A stretch of DNA of 64,000 nt, from contig OX381720.1 of the NCBI GenBank assembly GCA_947462335.1, positions 1,557,501 through 1,621,500 on the forward strand, read 5' to 3'. Origin of the DNA: Harmothoe impar (taxonomy: Eukaryota > Annelida > Polychaeta > Phyllodocida > Polynoidae). Within the stretch, counting starts at the first letter, position 1. Every line of letters starts with the position of its first letter. A model generated the notes under the pieces. The model did not search any database. It saw nothing but the letters and a program-made list of their open reading frames with translations, and was not told the DNA's origin. Shown here piece by piece: positions 58,101 through 64,000 of the stretch. The position numbers were made by a program, and so were the translations under genes.

Positions 58101-59640
58101 TGGCTGTATGTGATCACCCTGTAGAGGCTGTCATCTGTTTTAGTTTAGTTTTACCATTTAGTAAGGGAGTAACATGTAGGGGCATAGGGCAATACTGCTC
58201 TCAAATGAGTGCCTGGGGTAGAATTGAAAATGTGTTCATGTACTAAATGTTTACTAAATGGACTTGCTTCAGTCAATCAACTGGCTTTACTTAAATGTAT
58301 TATAAACTTATAAATGGAGCTTAACCTGCAGGAAAAAAAAGTATATATTGGGGTGATCAGTCCATTGGACAAGTCCAACCTTTAAAAGATATACCTTTTG
58401 ACGTAGAGGCAGAGTGAAAGTTTGAAGTTTGAAGTTTGAAGTTTGAAAGTTTTTATTGACCACAATTCATCACACAGATGCTCTTCATAATGCAGTCAAT
58501 CAAGGTGAACAAGTGTACAACAAAAGCAATATTTCACGTAAATCGCTCAAAATGTCAAAGTGGGGGATTAATCTGATTTACAACCCAGGAGTTACACTCA
58601 AATATAAATTACTGAATGGGGTGCTGAGAATGTGTGAGAGCTGTGATTGAGAAAAACAAATACTAAACTCGTTCTATCAGTCTTAATACCAAAAAGTAAA
58701 ATACACATCCTGAGAAATTGGTAAAATGTTCCCACCATATAGTGGGTGCAAACTGAGATAATTTCTGTGTCTAAAGGTCCAGTAAATGCCATGTAAATGG
58801 CATTGGAGCATCTAACTGTGTCATGAATTTACCCCGATACATACAGGGTTCTTACAGTGATGAAATTGATGATGAAGCTGATAAATATAAGGCTGACACA
58901 GGGCAAGCTGAGGGTATAACCTCTAAATCCTGGAGGGTCCCAAGCCTCATCCTATGTTGATCCTTAATACTGTCCACTAAGCACAGGTTCTTATGGGCAC
59001 TGCCATCCATTGTAAATTGCTTCCTTAATGTGATCAACTACACCAGCACTGCAGGGGTAGGTAAGCAGGGAGGATATCAAAGGCAGGAAGGTCTCAATGA
59101 GGTGGATTTAAGGGAAAGACAGGGAAATGGAAAAACTAGGCTGTTAAAGTCAGGATTTCCTGATTCATTTGTGACAGAAACCCTACCTCCTGTACGGACA
59201 ACAGTTGTAGTTAAGAAGTTCATATATTTCTTCTGAACATGAAATTCTTGCTCCTAATTGTGCTCATTGATATTATGACTGTTATCATGTGTACATTACT
59301 GTGTACAACCTACTGTTGTCTCCTGCATGCCAAGATTTGTAATTTATGAAATAGCTATACTTTCAATATATCTAACTGCCTGAAAGTTCTCTTGGCAGGA
59401 GTAGGGATAGGAGCTCTTCAGCATCAAATAATACATTCCTGATACCACCAACATGAATGACTGCAGTGCCCCCTGGGGGATATCTAACAACCTCACATCT
59501 AGGTACTAGTGTGTGGAGGCAGATGTAAGGTCAGGGTCTGACCTCTGTCCCATAATACATGGCTGATACCACCCACCCAGTGACCTGACCAGGGACCGGG
59601 GAATGGGGAGGCTTGATCCACAGCCAATTCTTTCCTTCAC
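55130..59640. repeat. Segmental duplication F, copy 3
   Basis: Partner of 48,450-54,990. It lacks the ~1.2-kb element, which explains the shorter span. A 7-bp repeat (GAAGTTT, about four copies) lies at 58,421-58,447. Short ORFs are not shared in frame with the partner. Confidence 0.8.
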
Positions 59641-60809
59641 TATTGTACTGATTCTAGGAAGTTGTTACCTTGTCCTTTCTATGGCTACTGGGAGGAAAAC
59701 GCTATTTGAGTTGAACTAATCAAAAGAAAATTGTAATAGATTTTGTTGCTTTAGAGCACTACTAAATAATGATAATGGCATTGCATAGATTACTCTGTAG
59801 GATCTTGTCCAGATTCACCTTGTATGCATACCTACATCTCCAGGTTCACTATGTCTATATACTTACATTTCCTTTAATACATGTCTATTGCACAACATAT
59901 AAGATTAACACAGTCTTGAGTCAAAGTCACATCTGTCAGCCATGAAGAAAGGCTAGCCCCATAGGAGCATCCTTTCTACCTACCTGCACCTAGATGTGCT
60001 CATTACTGTGAGTTGTGGAGCCCATTATTGGGAGTTTCCAGTCCCATTTTACAAGGCATTCCTCTGGGAAACTGAATGTGTTCGAGTATTTCTGACACTC
60101 TTTGAAATAGTATCTCTGTGGTAAATTGTAAAACCAATGTGATGAGAACCAGGCACAAAACGCAGAACCTGTTATGATAAACTCATGTTGGCCTGTTGTG
60201 ACATGAAACTGCGTGGCTTCACAAGATGGGACCCACAAGGAAGTAGACAGCCCCATAAGATGTGGGAATCCTAGTTTTGCAGCAGTCTCTGTAAAATGGT
60301 GCTCTGATACCCAGACATCAGTGTCATTCACACCTTGTCCCTTATTAAGGCATTGTGCTTCAAAGTCTCAAGCCCCTTGTCCATGTTTTATATCCATGTA
60401 ACATGCCAACAACATGAAGGTGCCATCCCCCCGAAACCCCAGGTGATGCCACTTTTTGTTACAAAGTGGAGAACCCCATTAGAATCCAACTAAGTGTTAT
60501 CATGATGACAGTAACTGCCAAATTACTAATTGACCTTTGGCTGAATGGTTTTGAATGGGCACCATCAGGAGAGAATGGGGAAATTAAATGGAAGCATAAG
60601 AATTTGATATGTGATAAGGGATCAATTAGCCTAAGATTTAAGGTTAATTGCACTCCTTTGCACCGTGTATCATCACATGTATTTTTTTATGACATAATTA
60701 AATGCAGAATACATGTGGAGGGCCAGTGTCTCTTTCAATGTTAAGATTCAGAGTTTGTTGAAAGGCATCATTTCAATATGGTACAAGATGTTATTTTGGC
60801 ATGGATCTG
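59641..60809. other. Non-coding stretch, no gene seen
   Basis: Two overlapping short ORFs on opposite strands (59,990-60,331 minus, 60,466-60,744 plus) have no recognisable domain. I see no exon signals worth calling. Confidence 0.45.
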
Positions 60810-61560
60810 TTCAGCTGATTGCATTCATAAAGGCAGAGTGTAATATCAAGACACCTTTGTACAAGGCCATCTTTTTTCTGTTATAAGAGGGAAGCTTCTC
60901 CGGCCAGTCTTTGTTCCCGGCTGCTGCCCCACCCTACACCTGCAGCATTAGGCAGCAGCAGCGGGGGGATCAATCTAGCTGTTCTCACATGCTGGGCTAT
61001 TGATATATGGCTTGTGGCAAATAAGGGGCAGGGAAGGTGTCAGGAGAGAGACGGCTGGGTAGTATATCCACAATTGAAAGTGGCCTACTGCATCTGCACC
61101 TGATAAACTGTACCTCTCTAGCTATTTTTTTTACACTATTACACCCACAGGATGTGAATTTCTGTAACTGGATGTAATAGAAATCAGCTGAATGGGGTGT
61201 TGTAAATTCCATGCATTGGAAGAGATATTGTATAGTATTATGTAAAAGTAAAGCCGTTAAAGGGAATATGAATTATGACCTCTCGGCAGATTTTATTGTG
61301 GCTGAGTAGACTCTGCCTGTATTCTGGCACACAATACGTGTTACTACACAATCCCCCCATTCTGTAAGGCCAATCCCATACACAACAGTGTGTCGGTGTG
61401 AGACACGGAAATAGCACTATAAGAGGGGGCGTAGAGAGTTCACTCAGTGTAAATATTGATGATGTACAGCAAAGCTCCCTTCACAGTGTATTTTTACCTT
61501 TGTTGTGAAACACTACAGAGGGCTTAGTAAAGAGCTGTATCAGCAGAAAACAGAAATGTC
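60810..61560. repeat. Segmental duplication C, copy 3 (partial)
   Basis: It begins with 'gctgattgcattcataaaggc', runs through 'gccccaccctacacctgcag' (60,924 region) and 'gggaaggtgtcagga' (61,032), and ends in 'gtatcagcagaaaacagaaat', the text also found right of the retroelement at 44,031. Confidence 0.7.
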
Positions 61561-62541
61561 TTTTTGACCTTTTAGTTCTCAATCTGTGTTAGATGTATGT
61601 GGGGACAGCCAGAAAGGCCTTACTGCAATTCTTGACAATTTCTTAAAAATACCTGGTTTATCATAAAAAAAAGGTTCATAAATTAAAATTCTCAATATGT
61701 TAAAATAAGTTTGTATAGATAGTTGTGTCTAGTGGAGCAGATTAGATCCATGCTGCTCAAAGTAATGTATTCTTGAAGTTGAAACATCCATGAACAAGCT
61801 CCAATGTCATATCACAACAGAGTGCAGACATCTTCTACATATTTGTAAAACTGAAGCATTTTGCATAGCTCCAATATAACAATAACTCTTTCTCAATTAA
61901 TATCTAACAATCAATGTTTTCTTCTTTTTGTATCTGCAGACATCGGAGGATGGTTTCCTAAACAGGGATCTGACAGCTTACCACATATGCTGTACCTGAG
62001 GAGTGAGGTAGCTGTAGGGAAGTCTACAACTAGATGAACACAGCCATGGATGACATGGTGCATCTAGCGTATACACATCTGCATCAGTGCTTGGATTTTA
62101 CCCCTTCACCATGGGAGAATATTGTTTCAGAATGAGCTGCAATGAAAAAGTCACGATGGATAAAAATTAGCTTTTTATTGGGATTTGTGATATCCTCGAT
62201 ATCATACCAGGATTCTGACTGTTTAGGATATAAGTAGTTACTGAGAACCCAACATGCTCATTACGCAACACAGGATTGCCCAGTGGATTTCACTTAATGA
62301 TCACATATAGTTCTATCTTATACACAAAAAGGATAGACCATACCAAGGGTATATATGTGTGGCCACATCTTCTACATGATAGTTTGTGTTATTTAAGATA
62401 TTACTGAGCCAGTCAGAGGAGGAAACCACTTAAGATTATACATCTCTCATTATAGACTGTGTAAATGCCTGTTTGAATAGGCATCACTCAACCAAAAAAA
62501 AGATTGAAATACTGAGGAAGTAGTGAGATTGATACCCCACC
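61561..62541. other. Region upstream of the GPCR start, possible 5' UTR
   Basis: A polypyrimidine-CAG (TTTTTGTATCTGCAG ending at about 61,939) could be a 3' splice site opening a 5' UTR exon that runs to the GPCR ATG. No promoter motif is clear. The 200 bases before the ATG have in-frame stops, so the ATG at 62,542 is the likely start. Confidence 0.35.
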
Positions 62542-62864
62542 ATGAGTTGCGTCACGGAGGACCTGAATGAGACGCTGCCCCTGCCGGTGGCCGTGCAGGC
62601 CCTCAATGTGACCCAGGAGGAGTTGGTGTACCACGCTGTAGAGAGCATCTGCTACGGCATCATCCTCCCCATCATCCTCTCCTTTGGTGTCATCGGCAAC
62701 ATCCTCAACATCGTGGTGTTTACACGCGGCAGGTTCAGGCACACGCTGGACGACATAGAGAAGTCTGCAGCCACGGGGCTGGTAGCCTTGGCTATATCAG
62801 ACCTCATCTTCTGTGGGGTGGCTCTGCCTGCTCCCTTCCTGCTGCTGCCCAAGTCTAGGATGAG
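62542..62864 (+). CDS. Class A (rhodopsin-like) GPCR, exon 1
   Basis: The ATG sits in a strong Kozak context (CCACCATGA). The 107 codons hold an extracellular N-terminus with N-glycosylation sequons at Asn9 (NET) and Asn22 (NVT). TM1 spans about 36-60 with the GN motif (Asn53, position 1.50). A basic loop follows, then TM2 about 79-102 with LAISD (Asp87, position 2.50, the sodium-site acidic residue). These are hallmarks of rhodopsin-class receptors; a peptide-type ligand is a guess from general appearance. The exon ends ATGAG|GTTTGT. The phase (two leftover bases) matches the exon at 63,914, which supports this donor. Base composition is GC-rich against the AT-rich surroundings, as expected for a conserved exon. 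Confidence 0.85.
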
Positions 62865-63539
62865 GTTTGTAGAAAACAACATCTTATGAAGTTCTTTTTG
62901 TAAAAATGCATCTCCATCTTTTTTATGAGGTTCATAGATTGACAAAGGAATGAGGCATTTAGAAACACATCCCCATCTTCTGTAGTTTTGAGTGACCTGA
63001 TTCAAGTTGAGGTTTGTACATAGACAAAGGGATCAGGTACGTATAGACACCTCCCAATCTTATGGAGTATTACCTGGAATTTAGGTTAACAATGACATCA
63101 CATCAATACTGAAGCTTATAACATTGTCATTGATTTACACTGGTAATAATTGAAGTAATATCATTTCATATCTCAGCTGTATTAAAGCTGCCTCCACCAG
63201 GATAATAAGATATTCTAAATTAGAATAAAGCCATGGCTAAATGGCATCTTCTGCCATCTACTCATGTTTTGTCTTTTTAGTGCTTGTTTCTTTACAAACA
63301 TGCTTTCAGTCTGTCATCTGGATGTATCATAATATTAGGTTTTGAGCTCTACACTGTATGACCTGTGAGGAACTTTAAGGAACTTTAATTCCAAATAAAG
63401 TTGCTTAAAGTTTCTCCAATCTGCCTGGAAAGTTGGCAATCAATCAAATTTAAGCTTAGCTTAAAGTTACTTTCACTGGAAAGTGTTTGCAGTACTATAC
63501 TTTTAGTATCATTAAAATTATTTCCCGTTCCCTTTGATT

Positions 63540-63913
63540 CAGCCGTAGCTGGGTGGAGATGCTGTACTACAACCTGTACTTTTACTTACAGCCGTAGCTG
63601 GGTGGAGATGCTGGGGCTCTACTACAACCTGTACTCTGTACTCTTGTATAATGTTGACTTATTCTACTTACAGCCGTAGCTGGGTGGATGCTGTACTACA
63701 ACCTGTACTTTTACTTACAGCCGTAGCTGGGTGGATGCTCTACTACAACCTGTACTTTTACTTACAGCCGTAGCTGGGTGGATGCTGTAATACAACCTGT
63801 ACTTTTACTTTCAGCCGTAGCTGGGTGGAGATGCTGGGGCTCTACTACAACCTGTACTCTCACTTACAGCCGTACTCTGTACTTCTGTATAATGCTGACT
63901 TATTCTACTTCAG
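63540..63913 (+). repeat. Tandem copies of the GPCR exon 2 splice acceptor and exon start
   Basis: CAG|CCGTAGCTGGGTGGA occurs with exon starts at 63543, 63592, 63674, 63721, 63768 and 63815, plus the last one at 63914. Each is preceded by a pyrimidine-rich 'tttactta/ttctactt' tract, so each looks like a usable 3' splice site. Spacings are 49, 82, 47, 47, 47 and 99 bp. The 47-bp units are shortened (GGATGCT for GGAGATGCTGGGGCT). The 99-bp unit is a multiple of three and runs in frame into the last copy. Confidence 0.9.
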
Positions 63914-64000
63914 CCGTAGCTGGGTGGAGATGCTGGGGCTCTACTACAACCTGTACTCTTACTTACAGCCGTACTCTGTACTTCTGTATAATGTTGCCTT
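63914..64000 (+). CDS. Class A GPCR, exon 2 (start; continues beyond the window)
   Basis: After the acceptor, one base completes a Ser codon left over from exon 1, then RSWVEMLGLYYNLY and LQPYSVLLYNVA follow, open to the end of the window. This fits extracellular loop 1 and the start of TM3 of the same receptor. It is taken as the real exon because it is the last and longest copy and the only one not followed by another acceptor in the window. The upstream 63,815 copy would add 33 residues in frame if used instead. Confidence 0.65.

Overview
The window is eukaryotic, animal, accessory-type DNA with very little coding sequence. Intron-bearing structure, a class A GPCR exon with a good Kozak start, a Ty3/gypsy-type retroelement, a LINE fragment, TA-target MITEs and a complex satellite all point to an invertebrate metazoan genome. 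A marine invertebrate such as an amphioxus-like chordate is my best guess, but nothing here fixes the species.

Layout. 1-5.4 kb: AT-rich non-coding DNA holding one diverged copy of a dispersed block family. 5.4-6.8 kb: a short hairpin, two minisatellites and three tandem copies of a ~200-bp repeat. 6.8-14.1 kb: four tandem copies of a ~0.98-1.08 kb unit, interrupted by two insertions. 7,987-17,736: two inverted copies of an unclassified mobile element (2.0 and 3.2 kb). Each has a palindromic left end with YY1-like motifs, a core of 146-bp satellite monomers each carrying an RFX X-box palindrome, and a 73-nt terminal hairpin. Paralogous empty sites in the window prove the first copy and a separate 1.2-kb TA-target element to be insertions. 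17.7-19 kb: a LINE RT tail on the minus strand, then a CpG-rich promoter-like stretch with a possible minus-strand first exon.

20-39.2 kb and 44-61.5 kb: a mosaic of long, diverged, non-coding segmental duplications, found in two to four copies each. Small MITEs sit in some copies and are absent from others, which again gives empty sites. 40,021-44,016: a Ty3/gypsy-like retroelement truncated on its 3' side (5' LTR, primer-binding site, gag, zinc knuckle and retropepsin, spread over three frames). It stops where reverse transcriptase should begin, and its right flank is one of the host blocks.

62.5-64 kb: the only convincing host gene, the first coding exon of a rhodopsin-class GPCR (TM1 and TM2). 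A second exon (ECL1 into TM3) runs off the window. The exon 2 acceptor and first ~50-75 bases are tandemly repeated seven times, giving a run of competing 3' splice sites. No CRISPR array, rRNA gene or intact tRNA gene was seen. Most short ORFs in the window are chance or repeat-derived.
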